Source: Kitasatospora xanthocidica | GTDB lineage: Bacteria; Actinomycetota; Actinomycetes; Streptomycetales; Streptomycetaceae | Direction: 5' to 3' | Assembly: GCF_014656195.1 (NCBI RefSeq) | Contig: NZ_BNBY01000006.1 | Coordinates: 393,715 to 457,714 of the forward strand | Length of the DNA: 64,000 nt | Shown here: positions 1 through 7,400 of the stretch, piece by piece | How positions within the stretch are numbered: the stretch's first letter is position 1 | Layout of the letters: every line of letters starts with the position of its first letter | Made by a program: the position numbers and the translations under genes | Notes under the pieces: model-generated | Told to the model about the DNA's origin: nothing | Database searches by the model: none | What the model saw: the letters and a program-made list of their open reading frames with translations, nothing else

Positions 1-211
1 CGGGAACCGGAAGCACCGCCACCGGCGTCCGGTTCGGAGGGAGGCGGACCGGGACGAAAGGCCCCCGCCTGTGACACCCCTGTGACAGTCGGCGGACAGC
101 GCCATCACAACCGGCGGGCAGGATTTTCCATGTCGCCGCAGGACAGCGGGCCGAAGAGGCCGGCTGGAGGGCGGCTACCGGAACCGCTCGTACCGACCCA
201 GGGGGCGCACG

Positions 212-1195
212 ATGAACGCCACGCTTCAGACCCGGACCAACCCGGCTGTCCGCACCGCGCGTTCGTCAGCCACCGCCCACCGGACCCGCTACGAGGTCAG
301 GACCGACGAGAACTCCGGTGCCGTGACCGTACGGGGGTGCGCGCACAGCACCGGTGGAAACCCTGCCGCTCACCGGGTGAGCGGAGGCGGCAGGACGGGG
401 GAGCTGTACGGGATCGGCCGGCTGGGGAGTTCGGCCGACTCCGCCAGCACCCTCACGCTGCGGGGGATCCTCCCCGTGCGCGGTGAGGGCAAGGACACCC
501 CGGGGGGGAACCGGGGGACCGGGGGGAACGGTCTGCGCGCGGTCGGTTCGGGGGAACCGTCCGGGCGCGAGGCCGCCGGTGCGACGCTGCTGCGGCTGAA
601 CCCCGCGGCGGCCCGCACCACCGAGGCCGGACAGGGAGGCGCGCAGGGGGAGCACTCGGCCGCCGCGGAGGACCACATCACGGAGTTCACCGCGTACGTG
701 CGCGAGCGCCGCGCCTCCCTGTACGCCACGGCCTACCACCTCACCGGTGACCGCTACGAGGCCGAGGACCTGCTGCAGAGCGCGCTCTTCAGCACCTACC
801 GGGCCTGGGGCCGGATCACCGACAAGGCCGCGGTCGGGGGCTACCTCCGCCGCACCATGACCAACCTGCACATCTCCGCCTGGCGGCGCCGCAAGGTCAA
901 CGAGTACCCGACCGAGGAGCTGCCGGAGACGGCCGGCGACACCGACGCGATGGGCGGCACCGAGCTGCGCACCGTGCTCTGGCAGGCGCTGGCGAAGCTG
1001 CCGGAGAACCAGCGGACCATGCTGGTGCTGCGGTACTACGAGGGCAAGACCGACCCGGAGATCGCCGACGTGCTGGGGATCAGCGTCGGCACGGTCAAGA
1101 GCAGCATCTGGCGCGCCCTGCGCCGGCTGCGCGACGACGAGCACCTGAACAAGTCGGGCGACACCGTCCGGGCGTTCGGCGAGCTGGTCGCGTAA
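212..1195 (+). CDS. SigE-family ECF RNA polymerase sigma factor with long N-terminal extension
   Basis: The C-terminal ~175 residues form a complete two-domain ECF sigma factor. Region 2 runs from about residue 155 (YATAYHLTGDRYEAEDLLQS) to 215 and region 4 from about 250 to 310, with the HTH core DPEIADVLGISVGTVKSS. It should direct core polymerase to a small set of promoters. Residues 1-150 are low-complexity and rich in Gly, Arg, Ala and Thr, which is unusual because SigE-family members are normally 165-200 residues. ATG 212 has an AGGGGG at good spacing and no other ATG precedes region 2; an internal GTG start would remove the extension. No anti-sigma gene is adjacent. The family call is firm, the start is not. 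Confidence 0.85.
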   Translation: MNATLQTRTNPAVRTARSSATAHRTRYEVRTDENSGAVTVRGCAHSTGGNPAAHRVSGGGRTGELYGIGRLGSSADSASTLTLRGILPVRGEGKDTPGGNRGTGGNGLRAVGSGEPSGREAAGATLLRLNPAAARTTEAGQGGAQGEHSAAAEDHITEFTAYVRERRASLYATAYHLTGDRYEAEDLLQSALFSTYRAWGRITDKAAVGGYLRRTMTNLHISAWRRRKVNEYPTEELPETAGDTDAMGGTELRTVLWQALAKLPENQRTMLVLRYYEGKTDPEIADVLGISVGTVKSSIWRALRRLRDDEHLNKSGDTVRAFGELVA

Positions 1196-1317
1196 CGCGG
1201 CCGGACGGCGCGCGGGCGAGGACTCCCGTCGGGGGACGGGAAGCGGACGGTCACGGTCCGGGGGCAGCGGCTCGGGGGAGCATGCCCGTGGGGGAGCCGA
1301 GGATCGTTCGGGAAGGC

Positions 1318-1354
1318 GACGGGCCCGGTGCGGGGGAGACGCACCGGGCCCGTC
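1318..1354. terminator. Bidirectional hairpin terminator
   Basis: Perfect 14-bp inverted repeat (arm GACGGGCCCGGTGC) with a 9-nt loop. It lies between the convergent sigma-factor and kinase genes. There is no U-tract, as is usual in high-GC actinomycetes. Confidence 0.75.
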
Positions 1355-1408
1355 GTCGTGCCGTGCCGGAGCCGTGCCGGAGCCGCGGCGGCTCGGGCCG
1401 ACGGGGGA

Positions 1409-2032
1409 TCAGGCCGCGGAGAGCTCCGTCGAGCGGGACGCGGCGCGGATCCGCCGCTCGGCCTCCGGGCCGGCGCACGCGTACGAGCCGAGCTCGACCT
1501 GCCGCCCGACGATGGACCGCTCGGCCCGCATCAGCCGCAGGCCCCGGCGCAGCAGCACCGGCAGCGACTTGCGGCCCTCCCGGACGTCCCGGCGCAGCCG
1601 GCGCCAGGCCGTGGTGAGCGCGCCGTTGCGCAGGCACAGGGCGTCGCCGAGCAGGCCCTCCGCGGCGCACTCGGCGGTGATCTCGGCGGCGAAGATGCCC
1701 TCCGCGATGAACGCGTCGGCGCCGTCCAGCTCCAGGGTGCGGGTGCCGATCCGGCCGTTGTCCGGGATGGAGTACACCGGGACGTCCGCGCGGCCGCACT
1801 CGTGCAGGGCGCGGATGGCGGCGACGGCCTGGTCGCGGTGCCAGGCCAGCGGGGTGTCCCAGTCGACGGCGCCGTCCGGCAGCCGCGGCAGCGTGGGGTC
1901 GTCCCCGTCCTTGTAGAAGTCGTCGAGCTGGAGCACCGGCAGGCCGCTGCGCTCGGCGAGCGAGGACTTCCCCGACCCGGAGGGCCCGGAGAGCAGGATC
2001 ACCCGGGCGCGCGCGGCCGGTGCGGGGTTCAT
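1409..2032 (-). CDS. Uridine kinase-like P-loop ATP-binding protein
   Basis: A Walker A motif GPSGSGKSS lies at the N terminus, followed by the LDDFYKDGDDPTLPR segment typical of uridine kinase/phosphoribulokinase-like P-loop kinases and a later EGIFAAE motif. About 207 residues, close to the family norm. It probably phosphorylates a nucleoside or related small molecule, which fits the neighbouring deoC/phosphorylase genes, but the substrate cannot be read from sequence. ATG 2032 is chosen; an in-frame GTG at 2047 would add five residues, and neither has a strong Shine-Dalgarno. Cytosolic. Confidence 0.75.
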   Translation of the reverse strand: MNPAPAARARVILLSGPSGSGKSSLAERSGLPVLQLDDFYKDGDDPTLPRLPDGAVDWDTPLAWHRDQAVAAIRALHECGRADVPVYSIPDNGRIGTRTLELDGADAFIAEGIFAAEITAECAAEGLLGDALCLRNGALTTAWRRLRRDVREGRKSLPVLLRRGLRLMRAERSIVGRQVELGSYACAGPEAERRIRAASRSTELSAA

Positions 2033-2111
2033 GGGGGAGTCACTCACGGGACACCAGTCTGACGCATCCGGGCCCGATGCCGAAACCGTTCGGCACGACT
2101 TCGGCGGTGAC

Positions 2112-2513
2112 TCAGGCCACCTGCCGCGAGCGGGGGTCGGCGAGGGCGACATGGACCATCGGGAGGTAGCGGCTGTCCACCTGGAGGTGGACCGGCTGCT
2201 CGGCGCCGGGCGGCAGGTAGGCGGTGGCGGCCCAGTCCTGGCTGTGCCAGGTGTCGGGCTCGGGCTCGTGGAAGGTGCCCCCGGCGGGCAGGTCGAGCCG
2301 GTCGGTGCCGCGGGCGCGGAAGGCCGCGGCCCGGGCGCCCGGCGTGATGTGCAGGCTGCCGTTGACGTACTCCGGCCGCGGCCCGGACCGGGCGGAGCAG
2401 GGAATCCGCACCGGACGGCCGGCGGCCAGCCTGCGCCGGGTGCGGGCCACGTGCCACCTGCGGTGGAAGCCGTCCGCGAACAGTGCGATCAGCTCGCCGA
2501 TGAACTCGCCCAT
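2112..2513 (-). CDS. Hypothetical protein, 133 aa
   Basis: Start ATG 2513 is preceded by a GAGGGGGA ribosome site. The protein begins MGEFIGELIALFADGFHRRW, an amphipathic or weakly hydrophobic N terminus, followed by a basic stretch (ARTRRRLAAG) and a beta-rich soluble part containing PVRIPC and LPAGGTFHEPEPDTWH. I do not recognise a family. It may be a small membrane-anchored protein with a PH-like fold, but that is a guess from the pattern only. It sits between the kinase and the aldehyde dehydrogenase operon on the same strand. Confidence 0.6.
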   Translation of the reverse strand: MGEFIGELIALFADGFHRRWHVARTRRRLAAGRPVRIPCSARSGPRPEYVNGSLHITPGARAAAFRARGTDRLDLPAGGTFHEPEPDTWHSQDWAATAYLPPGAEQPVHLQVDSRYLPMVHVALADPRSRQVA

Positions 2514-2801
2514 GCGTCCCCCTCGATCGTCCCCGTCTCCGTCTCCGGCGATTCTGGCCCGGCCGGGCGGGCCCGCGGGATCGTCGAAAGTCGGCGGCGG
2601 GGGTGACGAAAGTCGACGGAACGCGGCCGGGGCGGAACGCACCGGAACGCCGACGGACCCGCGCCAGGGGGGGAGAGGCGCGGGTCCGTCCAATGACCGT
2701 CCGGGCCCTGGGGGGGAGAGGGCACTGGGGACGGCCAGCTTGTGGAGTTGTGACTGCCGTTCCGCCGGGCGGAACGGGTGGAGCGGTGGAGCTTCGGCGG
2801 G

Positions 2802-3707
2802 TCAGATACCCATCGGGTGCCAGACCGTCTTCGTCTCCAGGAACGAGAGTAGCCGGTCCGTACCGGGCGCATTCGTCCAGTCCTGGGCGAACGGGTCCAG
2901 CTCCGGACGGACCACCCTCTTCAGGGTATCCGCGGCGGCCGCTTCCAGCGCCTGCGCCGCGCCGGGGCCGTCGGCGGCGATGGCACCGGTGAGGTCCACC
3001 GCGTTGACGTCCTGGTGCGAGGCCAGGGTGGGGGCGATGTCCGCGGTCCGGCCCGAGAGGATGTTGACCACGCCGCCCGGGACGTCCGAGGTGGCGAGCA
3101 CCTCGCCCAGCGACAGCGCGGGCAGCGGGGCGTCCGCGGCGGCCGCGACCACGACCGTGTTGCCGGTGGCGATCGCCGGGGCGATCACCGAGACCAGGCC
3201 GAGCAGCGAGTGCCCGTACCCGGCCTGCGGGGCGACGATCCCGACCACGCCGGTCGGCTCCGGGGTCGACAGGTTGAAGTACGGACCGGCGACCGGGTTG
3301 GCGCCGCCCGCGATCTGGGCGACCTTGTCCGTCCAGCCCGCGTACCAGACCCAGCGGTCGATCGCGGCGTCCACCAGCGCGGCGGCCTTCTTCGGGCCGA
3401 CGCCCTCGGAGAGCGCCACCTCGGCGGCGAACTGCTCGCGTCGGCCCTGCAGCATCTCGGCCACCCGGTACAGCACCTGGCCGCGGTTGTACGCGGTGGT
3501 GCCGGCCCAGCCCTTGACCGCGGCGCGGGCGGCCACGACGGCGTCCCGGGCGTCCTTGCGGGTGCCCAGCGGGGCGTTGGCGAGCCACTCGCCCTTTGAG
3601 TCGGTCACCTCGTACACCCGCCCGCTCTCGGAGCGCGGGAACTTCCCGCCGACGTACAGCTTGTAGGTCTTGAGGACGTCAAGACGCGCGAAGGTCGTGT
3701 CAGACAT
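2802..3707 (-). CDS. Aldehyde dehydrogenase-family protein lacking the catalytic domain
   Basis: 301 residues that align with the N-terminal, NAD-binding half of aldehyde dehydrogenases (YKLYVGGKFPRSESGRVYEV, then TGVVGIVAPQAG and ATGNTVVV). The family is normally ~480-500 residues. The ELGGK motif and the FxNxGQxC segment with the nucleophilic cysteine are absent; the C terminus is Ala-rich and ends LETKTVWHPMGI. No frameshift is visible, so this appears to be a stable shortened paralogue. Its ATG overlaps the stop of the full-length dehydrogenase by 8 bp, implying translational coupling and possibly a structural or regulatory partner role. Confidence 0.85.
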   Translation of the reverse strand: MSDTTFARLDVLKTYKLYVGGKFPRSESGRVYEVTDSKGEWLANAPLGTRKDARDAVVAARAAVKGWAGTTAYNRGQVLYRVAEMLQGRREQFAAEVALSEGVGPKKAAALVDAAIDRWVWYAGWTDKVAQIAGGANPVAGPYFNLSTPEPTGVVGIVAPQAGYGHSLLGLVSVIAPAIATGNTVVVAAAADAPLPALSLGEVLATSDVPGGVVNILSGRTADIAPTLASHQDVNAVDLTGAIAADGPGAAQALEAAAADTLKRVVRPELDPFAQDWTNAPGTDRLLSFLETKTVWHPMGI

Positions 3708-5181
3708 CGAGGTAGGCCTCCAGACCGTGGCGGCCACCCTCGCGGCCGTAACCCGACTCCTTGTAGCCGCCGAACGGCGAGGTCGGGTCGAACTTGTTGA
3801 AGGTGTTGGCCCAGACCACGCCGGCCTTGAGCCGGTTGGCCGTCCAGAGGATGCGCGAGCCCTTCTCCGTCCAGATGCCGGCGGAGAGGCCGAACGGGGT
3901 GTTGTTGGCCTTCTGGACCGCCTCGTCGGGGGTGCGGAAGGTCAGCACCGACAGCACCGGGCCGAAGATCTCCTCCTGGGCGATCCGGTGGGCCTGGCTG
4001 ACGCCGGTGAAGATGGTCGGCTTGAACCAGAAGCCGGTGCCCGGGAGCTCGCACTCGGGGGACCAGCGGTCCGCGCCCTCGGCCTCGCCTGCGTCGGTCA
4101 GCTCGGTGATCCGGGCCAGCTGGGCGGCCGAGTTGATGGCGCCGATGTCGGTGTTCTTGTCCAGCGGGTCGCCGACCCGCAGGGTGGACATCCGGCGCTT
4201 CAGGGCGTCCAGCAGCTCGTCCTGGACCGACTCCTGCACCAGCAGGCGCGAGCCCGCGCAGCAGACGTGGCCCTGGTTGAAGAAGATGCCGTTGACGATG
4301 CCCTCGACCGCCTGGTCGATCGGCGCGTCGTCGAAGACGATGTTCGCGGCCTTGCCGCCCAGCTCCAGCGACAGCTTCTTGCGGCTGCCGGCCAGCTGCT
4401 TGGCGATCGCCCGGCCGACCGGGGTGGAGCCGGTGAAGGCCACCTTGTTGACGTCCGGGTGCGCGGTCAGCGCGGCGCCGGTGCGGCCGTCGCCGGTGAC
4501 GATGTTGACGACGCCCTTCGGCAGACCGGCCTGGCGGCAGATCTCGGCGAAGCGCAGCGCGGTCAGCGGGGTGGTCTCGGCCGGCTTCAGGACGACCGTG
4601 TTGCCGGTCGCCAGCGCGGGCGCGATCTTCCAGGCCAGCATCATCAGCGGGAAGTTCCACGGGATGACCTGGCCGGCCACGCCCAGCGGGCGCGGGTTGG
4701 CGCCGAAGCCCGCGTAGTCCAGCTTGTCCGCCCAGCCCGCGTAGTAGAAGAACCACGCGGCGACGGTCGGGATGTCGAAGTCGCGGGTCTCGCGGATCGG
4801 CTTGCCGTTGTCGATCGACTCCAGCACGGCCAGCTCGCGGCCGCGCTCCTGGATGATCCGGGCGATCCGGAACAGGTACTTGGCGCGCTCGCTGCCCGGC
4901 AGCGTCGACCAGTCGGCGAAGGCCTTGCGGGCGGCGGCGACGGCGCGGTCGACGTCCTCGTCGGTGCCCTGGGCGAACTCGGCGAGCACCTGCTCGGTGG
5001 CCGGGTTGACCGTCTTCAGCGCCTCGCTGCCGGAGGAGTCGACGAACTCGCCGCCGATGAAGTGGCCGTACGAGGACGCGATGTCGCCCGCGGCGGCGGG
5101 GGACTCGGGGGCGGGCGCGTACGTGAAGAGGCCTCCGGCGGGCTTGGCCGCGGGCTCCTCGATGTTCTTCTTCTTGGCCAT
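3700..5181 (-). CDS. NAD(P)+-dependent aldehyde dehydrogenase
   Basis: 493 residues with the complete family signature: PWNFPLMM and LKPAETTPL in the cofactor domain, the general-base segment LELGGKAAN, the catalytic Cys in FFNQGHVCCAG, and EEIFGPVLS near the C terminus. It starts at ATG 5181 and begins 5 bp after the stop of deoC, so the genes form an operon. In this context it probably oxidises the acetaldehyde released by DeoC, or a related short aldehyde, to the acid. The N-terminal ~35 residues (MAKKKNIEEPAAKPAGG) are a flexible extension rich in Lys, Ala and Pro. Confidence 0.93.
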   Translation of the reverse strand: MAKKKNIEEPAAKPAGGLFTYAPAPESPAAAGDIASSYGHFIGGEFVDSSGSEALKTVNPATEQVLAEFAQGTDEDVDRAVAAARKAFADWSTLPGSERAKYLFRIARIIQERGRELAVLESIDNGKPIRETRDFDIPTVAAWFFYYAGWADKLDYAGFGANPRPLGVAGQVIPWNFPLMMLAWKIAPALATGNTVVLKPAETTPLTALRFAEICRQAGLPKGVVNIVTGDGRTGAALTAHPDVNKVAFTGSTPVGRAIAKQLAGSRKKLSLELGGKAANIVFDDAPIDQAVEGIVNGIFFNQGHVCCAGSRLLVQESVQDELLDALKRRMSTLRVGDPLDKNTDIGAINSAAQLARITELTDAGEAEGADRWSPECELPGTGFWFKPTIFTGVSQAHRIAQEEIFGPVLSVLTFRTPDEAVQKANNTPFGLSAGIWTEKGSRILWTANRLKAGVVWANTFNKFDPTSPFGGYKESGYGREGGRHGLEAYLDV

Positions 5182-5186
5182 GGTGA

Positions 5187-6173
5187 TCAGTCCACCGTCA
5201 CGTAGTCGGGGCCGGAGTAGCGGCCGGTGGCCAGCTTCTGGCGCTGCATCAGCAGGTCGTTGAGCAGGCTGGACGCGCCGAAGCGGAACCAGTGCGGGGA
5301 GAGCCAGTCGTCGCCCAGGGTCTCGTTGACCATCACCAGGTACTTCATGGCGTCCTTGGTGGTCTTGATGCCACCGGCGGGCTTCACGCCGATCTGGACG
5401 CCGGTCGCCGCGCGGAAGTCGCGGACCGCCTCCAGCATCAGCAGGGTGACCGGCGGGGTCGCGTTGACGGCGACCTTGCCGGTCGAGGTCTTGATGAAGT
5501 CGGCGCCGGCCAGCATCGCCAGCCAGGAGACCCGGCGGACGTTGTCGTAGGTCTGCAGCTCGCCGGTCTCGAAGATCACCTTGAGGTGGGCGTAGCTGCC
5601 GTCGGGGCGCTTGCACGCCTCCTTGACGGCGACGATCTCGTTGTAGACGTCGAAGTAGCGGCCGGACAGGAAGGCACCGCGGTCGATCACCATGTCGATC
5701 TCGTCGGCGCCCGCGGCCACCGCGTCGGCGGTGTCGGCGAGCTTGACCGGGAGGGCCGCGCGGCCGGCCGGGAAGGCGGTGGCCACCGAGGCGACCTGGA
5801 TGTCGGTGCCCTTCAGGGCGTCCTTGGCGGTGGCGACCATGTCCGGGTAGACGCAGATCGCGGCGACACGGGGGGTGGTCGGGTCGGTCGGGTCGGGGGT
5901 CCTGCCCTTGGCGCACAGTGCGCGCACCTTGCCGACCGTGTCCGCGCCTTCCAGCGTGGTCAGGTCGATCATCGAGATGGCCAGGTCGATGGCGTACGCC
6001 TTCGCCGTGGTCTTGATGGAGCGGGTACCGAGAGCGGCGGCACGCGCCTCCAGGCCGACCTGGTCGACGCCGGGCAGGCCGTGCAGAAAGCGGCGGAGCG
6101 AGGCCTCGGACGCCGCAACGTCCTGAAGGCCGCTGCCCGCAACGCCGGGGGCATTGGCTGCAACAGTGGACAT
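5187..6173 (-). CDS. deoC: Deoxyribose-phosphate aldolase
   Basis: DeoC cleaves 2-deoxyribose 5-phosphate to glyceraldehyde 3-phosphate and acetaldehyde. The Schiff-base lysine is in FIKTSTGK; DEIDMVIDRGAF and KPAGGIKTTKDAM are further family signatures. About 328 residues with a ~60-residue N-terminal helical extension, as in the longer bacterial/eukaryal class rather than the ~220-residue class. ATG 6173 follows a GTGACT; GTG 6179 is an alternative. It is the first gene of the deoC-ald-ald operon, and the palindrome at 6193 lies 19 bp upstream of the start. Confidence 0.95.
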   Translation of the reverse strand: MSTVAANAPGVAGSGLQDVAASEASLRRFLHGLPGVDQVGLEARAAALGTRSIKTTAKAYAIDLAISMIDLTTLEGADTVGKVRALCAKGRTPDPTDPTTPRVAAICVYPDMVATAKDALKGTDIQVASVATAFPAGRAALPVKLADTADAVAAGADEIDMVIDRGAFLSGRYFDVYNEIVAVKEACKRPDGSYAHLKVIFETGELQTYDNVRRVSWLAMLAGADFIKTSTGKVAVNATPPVTLLMLEAVRDFRAATGVQIGVKPAGGIKTTKDAMKYLVMVNETLGDDWLSPHWFRFGASSLLNDLLMQRQKLATGRYSGPDYVTVD

Positions 6174-6192
6174 AGTCACCAGACCAGCATAT

Positions 6193-6204
6193 CTACGCGC
6201 GTAG
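6193..6204. promoter_or_regulatory. Palindromic operator candidate upstream of deoC
   Basis: Perfect 12-bp palindrome CTACGCGCGTAG, identical to one upstream of the purine nucleoside phosphorylase gene (10190-10201) and at a similar distance from the start codon. This suggests one repressor controls both nucleoside-catabolism units. The regulator is not identified. Confidence 0.6.
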
Positions 6205-6279
6205 TGGGCCGCCAGGGCACCCGCCTTTCGTGGCCGGACCGAGACCTCGGGGTGAGGGCCATGGGGCAGAATCGACGCC

Positions 6280-6960
6280 ATGACCGATTCCGACGGCAAG
6301 CCCACCCCGGGCCCGGCCGCCCCTGGCGGGGACCCCGAGTACGCGGACCGCGTGTACCGCTCCGTCCCCGGCGTGATCTCCGGCGTGTTCCTGCTGGCCG
6401 TCGCCGCCTGGCTGATCGGCGACGCGGTGGTGACCGGCACCGGGAAGACCCCGTACGTCGCGCTCGCCGCGGCGCCGGTGTTCGCCTTCCCGGTGATCGC
6501 CTACACGCTGCGCCCGGTGGTGCGCGCCTCAGCCGACCGACTGGTGGTGCGCAACCCGTGGCGGACCGTCACCGCGCCGTGGGCCTCGGTGGACGCGCTG
6601 CGCGCCGGCTACTCGGTCGAACTCCTCGCCGGCGGCAAGAAGTACCAGGTCTGGGCGGTCCCGGTGTCGCTGCGCCAGCGCAAGCGCGCCAACCGGGCGC
6701 GGAGCCGGAGCAACGCCGAGCACGCCTCCCGCACCGGGCTGGGGATGGGCCTCGCGGCCCGGACCAACCCGGTCGTCCAGGGCTCCTCGGACCCCACCCG
6801 GGCCTGGTCCGACCAGGTGACCGAGGTGCTGACGAGGACGGCCGAGCGCAACGCCGGGCGCCCCGAGGCGGCCGGCCCGGTCGTGGTGCGCTGGTGCTGG
6901 TGGGTGATCGCCCCCGCGCTGGCCGGTCTGATCGCCCTGATCGCGGTCATCGCCGCCTGA
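6280..6960 (+). CDS. PH domain-containing integral membrane protein
   Basis: 226 residues. Two hydrophobic segments (about 28-47 and 61-78, GVFLLAVAAWLIGDAVV and YVALAAAPVFAFPVIAY) precede a compact beta-rich segment, ADRLVVRNPWRTVTAPWASV, typical of bacterial PH-like (bPH) domains. A third transmembrane helix is at the C terminus (WVIAPALAGLIALIAVIAA). Function is unknown; it is probably a membrane protein with a cytosolic PH domain. It is transcribed divergently from deoC and shares the 107-bp intergenic region. ATG 6280 has only a weak ribosome site. Confidence 0.75.
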   Translation: MTDSDGKPTPGPAAPGGDPEYADRVYRSVPGVISGVFLLAVAAWLIGDAVVTGTGKTPYVALAAAPVFAFPVIAYTLRPVVRASADRLVVRNPWRTVTAPWASVDALRAGYSVELLAGGKKYQVWAVPVSLRQRKRANRARSRSNAEHASRTGLGMGLAARTNPVVQGSSDPTRAWSDQVTEVLTRTAERNAGRPEAAGPVVVRWCWWVIAPALAGLIALIAVIAA

Positions 6961-6975
6961 GACCCGTGACGTGAT

Positions 6976-7008
6976 CGGTGGCCCGCCGGACTCCCCGGCG
7001 GGCCACCG
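6976..7008. terminator. Bidirectional hairpin terminator
   Basis: 14-bp inverted repeat CGGTGGCCCGCCGG with a 5-nt loop, between the convergent PH-domain gene and the 92-aa gene. Confidence 0.75.
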
Positions 7009-7034
7009 TCGTGTTCGGCGCGGGAAGCGGCGGG

Positions 7035-7313
7035 TCAGTGCCCCAGCTGGGCGGCCAGGAGATCGATGGCCTTCTTCGCGTGGGCCAGGCCGGCTCCGGT
7101 CCGCTCGCGGTAGGCCTTGATCGCGTGGATCTGCTTGCCGCGCCGCACGTACTCGACCACCTCCGGCATCGTGCGGGGGTCGAGGGACGCCACGGCCGGG
7201 GGCAGGCCTTCGGGGCGGGGGTAGGGGATGCCGAAGTGGCTGATGACGGCGTCGAGCTTGGCCTCGATCGCCGCGAGGCGCTGCTCGGTGCTCACCTGGT
7301 CGGAGTAGTCCAT
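7035..7313 (-). CDS. Small protein with ribosomal L7/L12 C-terminal-like motif
   Basis: 92 residues. The segment QIHAIKAYRERTGAGLAHAK resembles the C-terminal domain of ribosomal protein L7/L12 (I-K-x-x-R-x-x-T-G-x-G-L-x-x-A-K). The N terminus (STEQRLAAIEAKLDAVISHF) looks like a short coiled-coil. Streptomycetes carry several such L7/L12-like proteins outside the ribosomal clusters; their role is unknown. Monocistronic, start ATG 7313. Confidence 0.7.
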   Translation of the reverse strand: MDYSDQVSTEQRLAAIEAKLDAVISHFGIPYPRPEGLPPAVASLDPRTMPEVVEYVRRGKQIHAIKAYRERTGAGLAHAKKAIDLLAAQLGH

Positions 7314-7349
7314 GGGCCGAGCCTATGACAGCCGGCCGGCCCGGACACG

Positions 7350-7383
7350 GCACGAGCGCCCCCCAGGCGGGAGGCGCTCGTGC
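7350..7383 (-). terminator. Hairpin terminator after phosphomannomutase gene
   Basis: Perfect 11-bp arms (GCACGAGCGCC) with a 12-nt loop, immediately downstream of the phosphomannomutase stop on the minus strand. Confidence 0.65.
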
Positions 7384-7400
7384 GACCGGCGGACGAAGCG

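Noticed and set aside
1..211. Possible gene or regulatory element at the left edge
   Set aside because: Only a ribosome site before the sigma factor is visible; nothing else supportable.
2044..3588. Long minus-strand frame covering the short aldehyde dehydrogenase
   Set aside because: Out of frame with the recognised protein and low-complexity Arg/Pro/Gly.
5292..6974. Long open frame on the plus strand opposite deoC
   Set aside because: Shadow of deoC caused by high GC; Arg/Gly/Asp-rich translation with no domain.
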